From assembly GCA_963677395.2 (NCBI GenBank), contig OY781965.2, forward strand, positions 3,410,001 through 3,474,000: DNA of 64,000 nt. Reading direction: 5' to 3'. Under the pieces are notes generated by a model, which saw only the letters and a list, made by a program, of their open reading frames with translations, did no database searches and was not told the origin of the DNA. The stretch comes from G963667975 sp963677395 (lineage in GTDB: Bacteria > Bacteroidota > Bacteroidia > Bacteroidales > G963667975). The position numbers were made by a program, and so were the translations under genes. Shown piece after piece: positions 50,949 to 59,008 of this stretch (position 1 is its first letter; each line of letters begins with the position of its first letter).

Positions 50949-52485
50949 CAGGGAGATAAAGGATGCCTGGGATGATTATAAAAGAAGGTCTGAATTTATC
51001 AAAAAAGCAACCGTTCAAACAATCATAACCGAAACTTCCACACAACGGGAGGAAAGAATAAAGTTTTTACTCAAGCCGCGTAATTACGGGTTATTCTTCA
51101 ATTATTATTTTGGGAAGGATTGTGCTATCCCGATGGCAGATAGTGATTGTGCAAAGTTTCACATCGATTCATACGTACAACTGTATGAAATGAATGTTAT
51201 CAATCAATTCAGGTTATGGAGCCGTGGATTTGCAAAGTCAGTACACAGCGACGTAGGAAACCCGTTTGCATTAAAACAAGCCGGATTAGTGAAATTCACA
51301 GTTATAATTGGCATAAATGAAGATCGTGCAAAACTATTACTCTCTGACCTTCAAATGCACCTAGAGAGTAATCAGCGCATCATCTCCGACTTTGGATTAC
51401 AAAAGGTTTATGGAAGCTGGCTAGATGGTGAATTTGAAACAACTGATAACTGCTACTTTCTTGGACTTGGTATAGATCAACCTTTCAGGGGGCTTCGCAG
51501 ATTTGCGAACCGGGTCGATTTAGCTGTATTTGACGACATCGAAGATCGTAAAGTAGCAAAAAACGAAACTCTCGTGAGAGAGCGTGGTGAGAAGATATTG
51601 TCCGACCTTGTGCCTGCATTTGGCAAAGACTCAAAAAGACTAGTTGGGGCCAACAACTTTATCGAGAACAAAGGGGTAATTGCCTATGTGATGAATAAAA
51701 AGAAAAATTCACCATATACAAGGATTAGCCGGGTCGATTTTATTGACAAAAACGGAAACTCTCCTTGGCCGGAAAGGTTTTCAAAGAACGATATAGATAT
51801 TGTCGTAAATGACACTGATCCAATCACGTTTAAGCGTGAATATATGCAAATACCTGTTACCGAAGGAGCATTATTCAAACCGGCGTGGATCAGATTTAAA
51901 AATCCATTATCACTGCAAAAATACCGCATACTGCTCGGACACTGGGATTTAAGCTACACAACAGAAGGCGACTATAAAGCATTTTGTCTGCTAGGTGCAA
52001 CCGAAAATGAGATACATGTACTGGATGTCTTTTGTAGAAAATGTGATTTCACAGAAGCTACAGATTATCATTTCAACCTCGTAAAAAGGCTCATGAGCTC
52101 AGGTGCAAATGCTATATTCTTTTACGACGCAACTGCGGCCCAGGAGGCTGTTTATAAAGAAATTTTTTGGCAAGAAGCGGCTAAACACAAATGTTATCAA
52201 ATACCGCTCCCGGAACATGCTGCAGTGGATAAATATTTAAGAATCGAAGCCACCCTTGTCAATCTGTTATTCAACGGCAGACTGGTATTCTCAAGCAAGC
52301 TGGAAGGTACACCGGATTTTGAAGCGGCAAAAGATCAGTTACTGGTGTTTGAAAAAGGATCAAAAGCTCACGATGATTTTCCCGACACCCTTGAGGCAGG
52401 GTGCAGACTTATACAAACTTATACCTATCCGGAAGAATCACATTTTAAACCAATTATTGGTAAATCAAAAAGAAAGGGATTTTAA
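50941..52485 (+). CDS. terminase large subunit
   Basis: A 514-residue packaging motor of the Mu gp28 type. The ATPase part has a degenerate Walker A (LWSRGFAKSVHSDVG, about residues 95-109) and a Walker B with catalytic Glu (RVDLAVFDDIEDRK, about 194-207). The nuclease part starts with LLGHWDLSYTTEGDYKAFCLLG (about 330) and continues to a C-terminal HDDFPDTLEAGCRL. The Walker A lacks the usual GKS/T exactly, having AKSV. The start is set by a strong ribosome-binding site; it overlaps the small subunit end by 8 bp. Confidence 0.85.
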   Translation: MTSREIKDAWDDYKRRSEFIKKATVQTIITETSTQREERIKFLLKPRNYGLFFNYYFGKDCAIPMADSDCAKFHIDSYVQLYEMNVINQFRLWSRGFAKSVHSDVGNPFALKQAGLVKFTVIIGINEDRAKLLLSDLQMHLESNQRIISDFGLQKVYGSWLDGEFETTDNCYFLGLGIDQPFRGLRRFANRVDLAVFDDIEDRKVAKNETLVRERGEKILSDLVPAFGKDSKRLVGANNFIENKGVIAYVMNKKKNSPYTRISRVDFIDKNGNSPWPERFSKNDIDIVVNDTDPITFKREYMQIPVTEGALFKPAWIRFKNPLSLQKYRILLGHWDLSYTTEGDYKAFCLLGATENEIHVLDVFCRKCDFTEATDYHFNLVKRLMSSGANAIFFYDATAAQEAVYKEIFWQEAAKHKCYQIPLPEHAAVDKYLRIEATLVNLLFNGRLVFSSKLEGTPDFEAAKDQLLVFEKGSKAHDDFPDTLEAGCRLIQTYTYPEESHFKPIIGKSKRKGF

Positions 52486-52703
52486 TGAAAGAAATTATTG
52501 ACCTGATCAGGTTAAAATTAGCATGCTGGAAAGCAAACATGCTGCATAAAACAACCAAACAACAGTACTATGTTATAAAGTATCAGGGAAGACCAAAAGT
52601 ATTTAGCTCCCGGCAAATTAAATACATGAAAAAAGTGAGAATCCTGAATAAGAAATTGTCGTGGGAAAAGCTTCAGGAAGTAGCAATCTATAAAACAGCA
52701 TAG
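52485..52703 (+). CDS. small basic phage protein
   Basis: A 72-residue, Lys-rich protein (MKEIIDLIRLKLACWKANML and on) that overlaps the terminase stop by one base (TAATG) and ends 2 bp before the DUF1320 gene. The coupling shows that it is a real part of the packaging operon. The sequence YYVIKYQGRPKVFSSRQIKYMKK suggests nucleic-acid contact, but I recognise no family. Confidence 0.6.
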   Translation: MKEIIDLIRLKLACWKANMLHKTTKQQYYVIKYQGRPKVFSSRQIKYMKKVRILNKKLSWEKLQEVAIYKTA

Positions 52704-52705
52704 AC

Positions 52706-53122
52706 ATGGCATTTTTAGAAACAGCAGAAATGAAAACCGTATCAGACATTGCTGTAATTAATAAAATTACCAATTCAGATACGACAATAGTGGATAACAT
52801 CATTAATGAATGCATCGCTATTATGTCCTCATATCTTTCTAAAAGGTATGACACTGAACAAATATTCAACAAAACCGGGAGTAGTAGAAATTTAAGCGTT
52901 TTAAAGCGGTTAAAGGATTTAGTGATTTATGAAATATACATACGCCATACCCGGGAATTAAATGAGGTGGCCCAAACCAGAGCGGCTGAAGTGATGAATT
53001 GGCTTGAAAAAATGAATACAGGTGAATTCTATGATAAAGATTTGCCAGTTTATTCTACCGAACAAGCACCTCCGGCAGAATTACGATTAGGCAGTAATAC
53101 AAAGTATCAATCATCTTTTTAA
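52706..53122 (+). CDS. DUF1320 head protein (Mu gp36-like)
   Basis: A 138-residue helical protein (MAFLETAEMKTVSDIAVINK, IINECIAIMSSYLSKRYDTEQIF, LVIYEIYIRHTRELN, WLEKMNTGE). The order and the SYLSKRYD segment are those of DUF1320, the gp36-type neck/head protein of Mu-like phages. It stands between terminase and portal; in Mu it follows the capsid, another sign of shuffled order. Confidence 0.75.
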   Translation: MAFLETAEMKTVSDIAVINKITNSDTTIVDNIINECIAIMSSYLSKRYDTEQIFNKTGSSRNLSVLKRLKDLVIYEIYIRHTRELNEVAQTRAAEVMNWLEKMNTGEFYDKDLPVYSTEQAPPAELRLGSNTKYQSSF

Positions 53123-53132
53123 CTGATATATC

Positions 53133-54368
53133 ATGAGTAGTAATATAATCGGAAAGGTAGCGCAAGTTTCAAAAGCCATCAGGATGGCTTTGAAAACACC
53201 CCCTATAACACCCCCTGTACCGGGCGATGGATCATTAACCGTTGACTTTTTTAAAACCTATATTTCACTATACAGAAAAGAGATCGAAGACTGGGAAAGA
53301 GCTCGCGAATGCCGTAGAAATACCATTAACCCGACCACTATACAAATCCAAACGTTATACCAGGACAACATGGTAGATCGTTTCCTATTTCGGCAGATAG
53401 CAAACCGAATTTTACGGGTAAGTAACAGAGAGTTACTTATTAAAGACAAAGACGGAAAAATAGACAGTATAAGGTCTGCGGCTATTCAATCTAAACACAT
53501 TCGCACAATCATAAAACGAGCTGTGGAAAGTAAATTCTATGGTTACTCAATGCTTTTCATAAGTGAGTGGGAGCCGGGGAAAATTAAAAAAGTAATAGAC
53601 ATTCCAAGAGGTAATATAATCCCGGAAACAGGGATGTTGCTGAAAGATGCATTACAACCTACAACGGGTATTAAATATGCCGAATGGCCTAATTTTCTAA
53701 TCTACCAACAATTAGGGAGTGATACAATCGGAGAACTGGAAAATATTTCCCCTCTAACTATTTTAAAACGCCATTCCTGGGCAAGCTGGGATGAGTTCGA
53801 ACAAATCTTCGGAATACCACTTCGCATCGCGAAGACAATGGTCGATACACAGGCTCATCGTGATGATCTCGAATTTTGGCTGCAAAATATGGGGCAAGCA
53901 GCCTACGCCATCCTTCCCAAAACTGTTGATGTTGAAATTAAAGAAAATAGCCAAACCGACAGTTACAACGTTTTCAACGAGAAGAGAAAAGCGGTGAACG
54001 AGGAAATAGCTATTGCCGTGAATGGACAAACTATGACTACGCTGGACGGCAGTTCACGAAGCCAGAGCGAAGTACATTTGAAGACACTCGAGGAAATCAC
54101 TGCAGAAGACTTGCAGGATGTAAGAGACTGGTTCAACGATGATTTTATCCCTGTTTTACGAAACCTTGGATACGATATCCCCGAAGGATATTATTTTGAC
54201 CTTGTAGCTTCAAATAACCTGCCAATTGTCGAAAAAATCAAAATCGACGAAGCTATAACAAAGATGGGTTTTCAACTTGATGCCACCTATGTTAGCGAAA
54301 CATATAACGTTACCTTGGATAAAGAAAATCCAAGGGCGGAAAAAACACAACTGGATTTTTTCGTATAA
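53133..54368 (+). CDS. portal protein (DUF935, Mu gp29-like)
   Basis: A 411-residue portal protein. It has the DUF935 pattern TLYQDNMVDRFLFRQIANRILRV, a middle FYGYSMLFISEWEPGKI, then KRHSWASWDEFEQIFGIPLRIAKT, the region ALNGQ-like (VNGQTMTTLDGSSRSQSEVHLKTLEEI), and the C-terminal DFNDDFIPVLRNLGYDIPEGYYFDL-like region. It forms the dodecameric ring for DNA entry. A stem-loop starts directly after its stop codon. Confidence 0.88.
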   Translation: MSSNIIGKVAQVSKAIRMALKTPPITPPVPGDGSLTVDFFKTYISLYRKEIEDWERARECRRNTINPTTIQIQTLYQDNMVDRFLFRQIANRILRVSNRELLIKDKDGKIDSIRSAAIQSKHIRTIIKRAVESKFYGYSMLFISEWEPGKIKKVIDIPRGNIIPETGMLLKDALQPTTGIKYAEWPNFLIYQQLGSDTIGELENISPLTILKRHSWASWDEFEQIFGIPLRIAKTMVDTQAHRDDLEFWLQNMGQAAYAILPKTVDVEIKENSQTDSYNVFNEKRKAVNEEIAIAVNGQTMTTLDGSSRSQSEVHLKTLEEITAEDLQDVRDWFNDDFIPVLRNLGYDIPEGYYFDLVASNNLPIVEKIKIDEAITKMGFQLDATYVSETYNVTLDKENPRAEKTQLDFFV

Positions 54369-54418
54369 GTCCTCCGGATGTACGATCCCTTTCGTTTAGC
54401 CAAAACGAACCGGAGGAC
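54369..54418 (+). promoter_or_regulatory. stem-loop after the portal gene, covering a GGAGG
   Basis: GTCCTCCGG (54369-54377) pairs perfectly with CCGGAGGAC (54410-54418), and inside it TTCGTTT (54391-54397) pairs with AAACGAA (54403-54409). The right arm holds GGAGG, a ribosome-binding-like sequence, so folding could hide it. It lies just after the portal stop and before the first ATG of the MuF gene, in a region with no other ATG in the MuF frame. Confidence 0.55.
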
Positions 54419-54517
54419 GAATTACACAGTATTTATTTTGGCAATCATCCCGATGAATGTAATTGCAATATTCATCAATTACCTGTCTTCAGCCTTGCTA
54501 TAGACAATCGCAAGCAA

Positions 54518-55561
54518 ATGCTTAATAATGCCGTTTCAAGCATTATTCAAGGCGAATCTGGCAAAGTAAATAATGACTTGTTTGAAATATACCGGAAAAG
54601 CTATTTCAAAGCTATTGAGAGCGTATATACAGAAGATATATACAGTGAACTTGTAACCAGATTCAAATACAATGCAATACAACTAGCAGCCGCAAAATCA
54701 TACAAAGTTACGAGCGAGCTGGCAGATGCAAAAGCATTGCTGCAGGGAAAACAATTTGAAGACGAGGCAAAGCGAATTATTCAAAAGTATAATCGTTATC
54801 AGGCTGCAGAATATAATACATTAACAGCACGTTGTCGGACGGCAAAACAATGGGATCAATTTAAAGCTGAAGAGCAGCTATACCAAAATATCGAATGGTT
54901 ACGAACTCGGTCGGCAAATCCTCGCGAGCAGCATCTCAGATATGTTGGCATAATACTGCCTCGTAATCACCCGTTTTGGCTTAGCAACCAACCGGGGAAT
55001 CTATACGGATGTAAATGTGACTGGAAAACAACCGATGCTCCGGTTACCGGAGAACCTGAAGCAATTATACCTCCATCAAAAGGACTCGAAGGAAATCCGG
55101 CAAATACCGGGGTTTTGGTAACCAACAAACACACATACTTCCGGATTAATGATGCAGAATCAAAAGAAATTCAATCTTTTACAAGTAAATATATCTGGAA
55201 TAACTATTCAAAGGAAGCATTACGTACCCTGAGAACTGAAAAATTATCGTTAAGCATTGCAAATATAGATTTCCCGGTATTATTCTCGAGAAGTGGAATT
55301 AATCATCTGTTCCACAATAAAGTGATTAGTGATGAATTTACAAGTTTGAAGAATATAGCACTACCAAACATTAACGAATATTTCAAGAAAATGGAATACG
55401 TAAGTTCACACCCAAATAATGACCTTGAAAATAAGATGGTTGTACAGTATCACTATTTCAAAATTAAAATGTTTGAAAAAGATGTCTATCTGAATGTAAG
55501 AGAATTAACTTCCGGCGAATTACTTCCGTATGCACTTACCCCAAGTATCAGATATAAATAA
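54518..55561 (+). CDS. MuF-type head morphogenesis protein with toxin-like C-terminus
   Basis: A 347-residue protein. Residues about 1-195 form the MuF minor head domain (AADFEDEAKRIIQKYNRYQAAEYN-like, WDQFKAEEQLYQNIEWLRTRSANPREQHLRYVG, FWLSNQPGNLYGCKCDWKTTD). Residues about 200-347 form a separate domain (DFPVLFSRSGINHLFHNKVI, VVQYHYFKIKMFEKDVYLNVREL) resembling the PBECR/colicin-like nuclease domains fused to MuF proteins. The MuF frame is open back to about 54317 without an ATG, so the N-terminus may be longer. Confidence 0.75.
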   Translation: MLNNAVSSIIQGESGKVNNDLFEIYRKSYFKAIESVYTEDIYSELVTRFKYNAIQLAAAKSYKVTSELADAKALLQGKQFEDEAKRIIQKYNRYQAAEYNTLTARCRTAKQWDQFKAEEQLYQNIEWLRTRSANPREQHLRYVGIILPRNHPFWLSNQPGNLYGCKCDWKTTDAPVTGEPEAIIPPSKGLEGNPANTGVLVTNKHTYFRINDAESKEIQSFTSKYIWNNYSKEALRTLRTEKLSLSIANIDFPVLFSRSGINHLFHNKVISDEFTSLKNIALPNINEYFKKMEYVSSHPNNDLENKMVVQYHYFKIKMFEKDVYLNVRELTSGELLPYALTPSIRYK

Positions 55562-55623
55562 AAGCAGTTCTAAACCCATCACGCCAGAATCCTAAGTTCT
55601 GGGCTGAAGTTTAAAACTGCTTT
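55561..55623. other. structured element between MuF and virion morphogenesis genes
   Basis: A 15-bp stem with one mismatch (55561-55575 with 55609-55623) encloses a 6-bp hairpin (CCAGAA, 55584-55589, with TTCTGG, 55597-55602). It is within the 116-bp gap after the MuF-toxin gene. It could be a terminator, a processing site or a regulator of the downstream gene. Confidence 0.5.
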
Positions 55624-55677
55624 CAGGTTGCAAATATACAACCAAAAAACTCATTTTCAACATTACACTAAAAAAAT

Positions 55678-56166
55678 ATGTCACCACAAGGTTTTGATTT
55701 GAAGGTTATGGCCGTTGAAATTGAAAAGGCTATTAATAAAGATATTCCAATAGTCATTGCAAAAAGGGCTGTTGATTTCTTTAAAAACAACTTCCAGCAG
55801 GAAGGTTTTCAGGACGGATCACTTAAAAAGTGGAAGGAAGTAAAACGAAGATCGGCCGAATCTCTTAAAAGAGGGAAAAGGGGCAATGTTTTAAAACGAC
55901 AACCCGCTGATCAAACCCGGAAAATACTAACAGGCAGAACGGGAAATCTTGGGCGATCAATACAGTGGGAATTGAAAGGAAATGGAAAGGTATTGATATT
56001 TTCGGATGCAGAGTATGCTGAAGCTCATAATGAAGGAACCACAACTGCCGGGCGTGGAAATTCAACTACTATAGAGCAACGGCAGTTTGTTGGCGATAGC
56101 GTTGACGTTGAACGAATAGTTACAGAAGAAGTAGAGCGGAAGTTCGAACAAATCTTCGGAAAATAA
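55678..56166 (+). CDS. phage virion morphogenesis protein (Mu gpG-like)
   Basis: A 162-residue protein of the phage_tail_S/gpG family. It has VIAKRAVDFFKNNFQQEGFQDGSLKKWKEVKRR near the N-terminus, a basic middle, LTGRTGNLGRSIQWE and the EYAEAHNEGTT motif with the C-terminal RQFVGDSVDVERIV. It completes tails or head-tail joining. It is the last gene of the rightward block and is followed by a hairpin. Confidence 0.82.
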   Translation: MSPQGFDLKVMAVEIEKAINKDIPIVIAKRAVDFFKNNFQQEGFQDGSLKKWKEVKRRSAESLKRGKRGNVLKRQPADQTRKILTGRTGNLGRSIQWELKGNGKVLIFSDAEYAEAHNEGTTTAGRGNSTTIEQRQFVGDSVDVERIVTEEVERKFEQIFGK

Positions 56167-56168
56167 AA

Positions 56169-56188
56169 AAGCTACTTCGCAGTAGCTT
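56169..56188 (+). terminator. hairpin at the end of the packaging block
   Basis: AAGCTACT and AGTAGCTT form a perfect 8-bp stem around the loop TCGC. It starts two bases after the gpG-like stop, preceded by an A-run that gives U on the opposite strand, so it can end transcription in either direction between converging genes. Confidence 0.7.
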
Positions 56189-56214
56189 CGGGAGTATATA
56201 TGGTTATTATATTT

Positions 56215-56886
56215 TTATAAATCAAAATCTGTTTTTTCATTAGGATTTGCAGGTACTACTATTTTCTTATTATTAGAAAATACTATTAAACAAGGAATTA
56301 CATTTATCTTTAGATTCGACATATCAGTATCAAAAACCTTTTGTTCGTTAATTTCATTTACTAAAAATTCATAAACAGATTCTATTGATTGTCCTGATTT
56401 TAGTGTTTTTAGGTCATCTGTAATATTTTCTAAAAGAAATTCACCACTAGGTGTACATACCCTTATTTTACATTGCAACTCAATAATATCATTAGATGAT
56501 TTATTTGTAATTGACAGCTTGAATAAATTATATTTTATATCAATATCTTCATTTTTTAAACTTCCTTTATCTATAAACCTTACAGATACGGCATTCTCTG
56601 CTGCAATTAGATTATTATTATATTCATTTTCAGCCTTTAATCGTGTATTTTTAATTTCATCTAATATCTGCCTATAAGTCCTGTTATCTTCTTTCGTTCC
56701 AAAAAAATACATAGAAAAAGCGTTCTTGCTAAACTCATCAAAATCTTTAGCACTATACTCGCTTAAATGTTTTTTCTGTATCTCTTTCATATCACTAACA
56801 AAGCTTTCTTTGTTCATTTTTTTATCAATTACAGATGTACAACTGATGAAAAAAAATATAATCATAATAAATGGTAATTTTTTCAT
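56215..56886 (-). CDS. prophage-encoded lipoprotein (possible lysogenic conversion gene)
   Basis: A 223-residue protein with a lipoprotein signal (MKKLPFIMIIFFFISC, Cys16). The mature part has a helical first half and a beta-rich second half (YNLFKLSITNKSSNDIIELQCKIRVCTPSGEFLLENI, like a small Ig-type extracellular domain). It sits between the converging packaging block and the early operon. Phage lipoproteins in such places often block superinfection or change the host surface; that role is inferred here. Confidence 0.6.
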   Translation of the reverse strand: MKKLPFIMIIFFFISCTSVIDKKMNKESFVSDMKEIQKKHLSEYSAKDFDEFSKNAFSMYFFGTKEDNRTYRQILDEIKNTRLKAENEYNNNLIAAENAVSVRFIDKGSLKNEDIDIKYNLFKLSITNKSSNDIIELQCKIRVCTPSGEFLLENITDDLKTLKSGQSIESVYEFLVNEINEQKVFDTDMSNLKINVIPCLIVFSNNKKIVVPANPNEKTDFDL

Positions 56887-56917
56887 TTTCTTAATTTTAT
56901 TAATTGTGATCAGCTAG

Positions 56918-57298
56918 TTATGAATAATATTGATCTATACGCATGTTAATTCTCAAAAGTACATTATTTTCATATATCATTTCATGTACAAACTTTTCAT
57001 AGCCTAATTGTTCTAAAGTGAAACATTGATTCACATTTAAAGTAATTGTAAAGTGGAAGGATTTCATCGGTTTTTGCAGCCTGTTTTTTAATTTGGAGTG
57101 TAATTCATATACACTCATATAAAGTGATATTTCCGATAATCCAGAACTAAAACATTGACCATTTTCATTTAAAAAACGCCCTGTAATTTTGAATAAAGCC
57201 ATTGCTTCAGAGTTGCTCAATCTAAACTTATACCCGGCAATAGCTTTCATTAATGCCGGAATATTTATTTTGCTGTTGTGTATTTCTAAATTACTCAT
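56918..57298 (-). CDS. early-region phage protein of unknown function
   Basis: A 126-residue protein (MSNLEIHNSKINIPALMKAI and on) with a mixed helix and strand pattern and no catalytic motif. It is late in the early operon, the place that regulators of late genes (Mu C or Mor) occupy in Mu, but I see no helix-turn-helix, so that assignment is not made. Confidence 0.5.
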   Translation of the reverse strand: MSNLEIHNSKINIPALMKAIAGYKFRLSNSEAMALFKITGRFLNENGQCFSSGLSEISLYMSVYELHSKLKNRLQKPMKSFHFTITLNVNQCFTLEQLGYEKFVHEMIYENNVLLRINMRIDQYYS

Positions 57299-57373
57299 TA
57301 TTATGTTGTTTTAAAATACAGTTTATATATTTATCTATTTTATATCATACATATCCACGTGTTGGTGGCAAGC

Positions 57374-57595
57374 TTAAAAATCCTCGAAAGGATGTTCAAA
57401 GTCATCGTCAACATCTGTAAAATAGTGTTCAGATACACATTCAAATGATAATTTATTTTCCCTGCAATACTCCATAAATTTTGCAAGCTGTTCAGGTTGT
57501 TCTATTCTAAGAACTTCTTCGCCTCCTCCACTTAGTTTATAAGCTTCAGTTCTAATCCTTTTTTCTTTATTAATTAAATAACAATACTGCCCCAT
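57374..57595 (-). CDS. small acidic early phage protein
   Basis: A 73-residue protein (MGQYCYLINKEKRIRTEAYK, with LSGGGEEVLRIEQPEQLAKFMEYC and an acidic end DVDDDFEHPFEDF). No family recognised. The 101 bp before its start contain inverted repeats (57600-57690) that could fold in the leader. Confidence 0.5.
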   Translation of the reverse strand: MGQYCYLINKEKRIRTEAYKLSGGGEEVLRIEQPEQLAKFMEYCRENKLSFECVSEHYFTDVDDDFEHPFEDF

Positions 57596-57599
57596 AAAA

Positions 57600-57690
57600 G
57601 CCAGCCGCCAACATTAAATAAACGCAAGTGGGCGGAAACATCCTGCGCATATCGTGGATTCATCGCATTGCCCATATGCGTTTAATAATT
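57600..57690 (-). other. inverted-repeat-rich leader
   Basis: CGCATAT and ATATGCG pair over 7 bp at about 57637-57679, within AAACGCA and TGCGTTT arms further out. GCCGCC near 57605 can pair with GGCGG near 57632. No protein gene fits. It may be a structured leader for the small acidic protein gene; a chance clustering is not excluded. Confidence 0.3.
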
Positions 57691-57696
57691 CTAGGC

Positions 57697-57873
57697 TCAT
57701 ATACCGCTGTAATAGTACGTGATTTCGTGACATCCCCAATCTTCGTTATAAGGTTCTGCATTATGTTTTTTGCAAAAATCTATTACATCTTCTTCTTTTT
57801 CAAATGCTTTCTGATTGAAATCACCATCATCATCAATGTTGTTACTTGCTAAATAAATTGTTTTTGTTTTCAT
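57697..57873 (-). CDS. small acidic early phage protein (58 aa)
   Basis: The minus-strand frame reads MKTKTIYLASNNIDDDGDFN and on to ITYYYSGI, 58 residues. Its ATG overlaps the TGA of the upstream gene (ATGA), which supports it strongly. The segment FEKEEDVIDFCKKHNAEPYNEDW is helical. No family recognised. Confidence 0.6.
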   Translation of the reverse strand: MKTKTIYLASNNIDDDGDFNQKAFEKEEDVIDFCKKHNAEPYNEDWGCHEITYYYSGI

Positions 57874-58097
57874 ATTTTATTTAATAATTTAGGTTGCCAA
57901 TCAAGCTTCTCATCAAGATGTGCATTGGTCGCAATATCATATCCAAAAAAATGTACTTTTGGGCATAATTTACACTTCTTCACATCTCTCATAAGTGTTG
58001 TCATTGAAAACCCACCAACTATATTTTTTACAGATTGAGTACCAATGTATTTGTAATCATGAATTTCTAATATACATTTCAAATTTTTCATAATCAT
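57870..58097 (-). CDS. small early phage protein with a CxxC pair
   Basis: A 75-residue protein (MIMKNLKCILEIHDYKYIGT and on) with KKCKLCPKVHFF near the middle. A lone CxxC with nearby His may bind zinc, as in DUF1660-like phage proteins. It overlaps both neighbours by a few bases (stop to ATG), so it is embedded in the early operon. Confidence 0.55.
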   Translation of the reverse strand: MIMKNLKCILEIHDYKYIGTQSVKNIVGGFSMTTLMRDVKKCKLCPKVHFFGYDIATNAHLDEKLDWQPKLLNKI

Positions 58098-58369
58098 TAT
58101 TTCAATTCAGCTAAAGATTCCATATATCTCTTAGTAACAGCGTCTTGATTATCAATTTTCCATGTATAATACATTTTCTGAAATTCATTATAATCAAACT
58201 CAATCAGGTCTGATTTTTTTGAAAACATTATAGTCCATGTATTTAAAGAATGTACAACCCAGCATTTAAAGTTTGTATTAAATCCGGAAACAAACACAAC
58301 AGCGGGCTCTTGTGATTTATTTCCTTTCCGGATCATTATTTTACCTTTTAATTTTGCTCTCATAATCAT
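58097..58369 (-). CDS. early phage protein of unknown function
   Basis: A 90-residue basic protein (MIMRAKLKGKIMIRKGNKSQ and on, with FKCWVVHSLNTWTIMFSKKSDLIEFD). Predicted strand then helix. It joins its downstream neighbour by a one-base overlap. No family recognised. Confidence 0.5.
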   Translation of the reverse strand: MIMRAKLKGKIMIRKGNKSQEPAVVFVSGFNTNFKCWVVHSLNTWTIMFSKKSDLIEFDYNEFQKMYYTWKIDNQDAVTKRYMESLAELK

Positions 58370-58370
58370 T

Positions 58371-58787
58371 TCAATTGTTCCAAATTTCGCTATTCAGGTA
58401 TGTTTCTGCATACTTTTTCCCACATCCGGGGGGTATTGATGCTTCATATTTAGAAATGAATAAATAGGCCTTAATACATTCGTTTTCCGGCATCTTTTTC
58501 CATTTAGCTTCAGTTCTTTTTTTGTTACTTCTAGTCTCGTTGTAACGCTTCCAAAATAGCTCAAACGTTACCTCCTGCTTCACTTCAGTAACTTTAGCAC
58601 CTGAAGATAATGATAACATGTGCTGAAGCTCCGAAAGCTCACGTGGTAGTTTTTTTAACAACCACACCTGCTGCTTTTCAGTAAGTGTAGCTGTAGTTGA
58701 ATCATAACTCACAAGAAGCTCCTGTTCATCGTAAACAAGCTTAACAAAGCCTGTAAAATTATCCGATGTTAAATGATATGTCTTCAT
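58371..58787 (-). CDS. phage replication/primosome-like helical protein
   Basis: A 138-residue protein. The C-terminal half (FELFWKRYNETRSNKKRTEAKWKKMPENECIKAYLFISKYEASIPPGCGKKYAETYLNSEIW) matches the short helical C-terminal module seen in phage replication-initiator and DnaT-like proteins (fxxFWxxYPxK ... A..YL....W). The N-terminus is unrelated to replication. The role is inferred. Confidence 0.5.
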   Translation of the reverse strand: MKTYHLTSDNFTGFVKLVYDEQELLVSYDSTTATLTEKQQVWLLKKLPRELSELQHMLSLSSGAKVTEVKQEVTFELFWKRYNETRSNKKRTEAKWKKMPENECIKAYLFISKYEASIPPGCGKKYAETYLNSEIWNN

Positions 58788-58795
58788 CTTCGTGA

Positions 58796-59008
58796 TTAAA
58801 AAACAATATCACTAACTATGAATTTTTTCTCACACTCAGTGCAAACTAATTCCATGTCTATATTTTCTGCTCTTAAGTCTTTATCCAAGACTTCCTTTAT
58901 TTTTGACATCTGAAAAATATCAAGAACAGCACCACAATGTGGGCATTGACAAATAACTTCTATATAACTTTCTGCCACAACTGTTTTCATAACTTTAGTG
59001 TATTTCAA
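58796..59008 (-). CDS. zinc-ribbon mini-protein
   Basis: A 70-residue protein with CPHC (about residues 22-25) and CTEC (about 56-59), forming one zinc ribbon split by a helix (IFQMSKIKEVLDKDLRAENI). It has no other domain. It overlaps its upstream neighbour by 14 bp. Such proteins may bind RNA polymerase or DNA; function unknown. Confidence 0.6.
   Translation of the reverse strand: MKYTKVMKTVVAESYIEVICQCPHCGAVLDIFQMSKIKEVLDKDLRAENIDMELVCTECEKKFIVSDIVF

Noticed and set aside
54378..54503. Plus-strand 41-residue hydrophobic peptide (MYDPFRLAKTN and on) after the portal gene
   Set aside because: It lies inside the stem-loop region and overlaps the extended MuF frame; no family match and no clear ribosome-binding site, so kept only as a remark.
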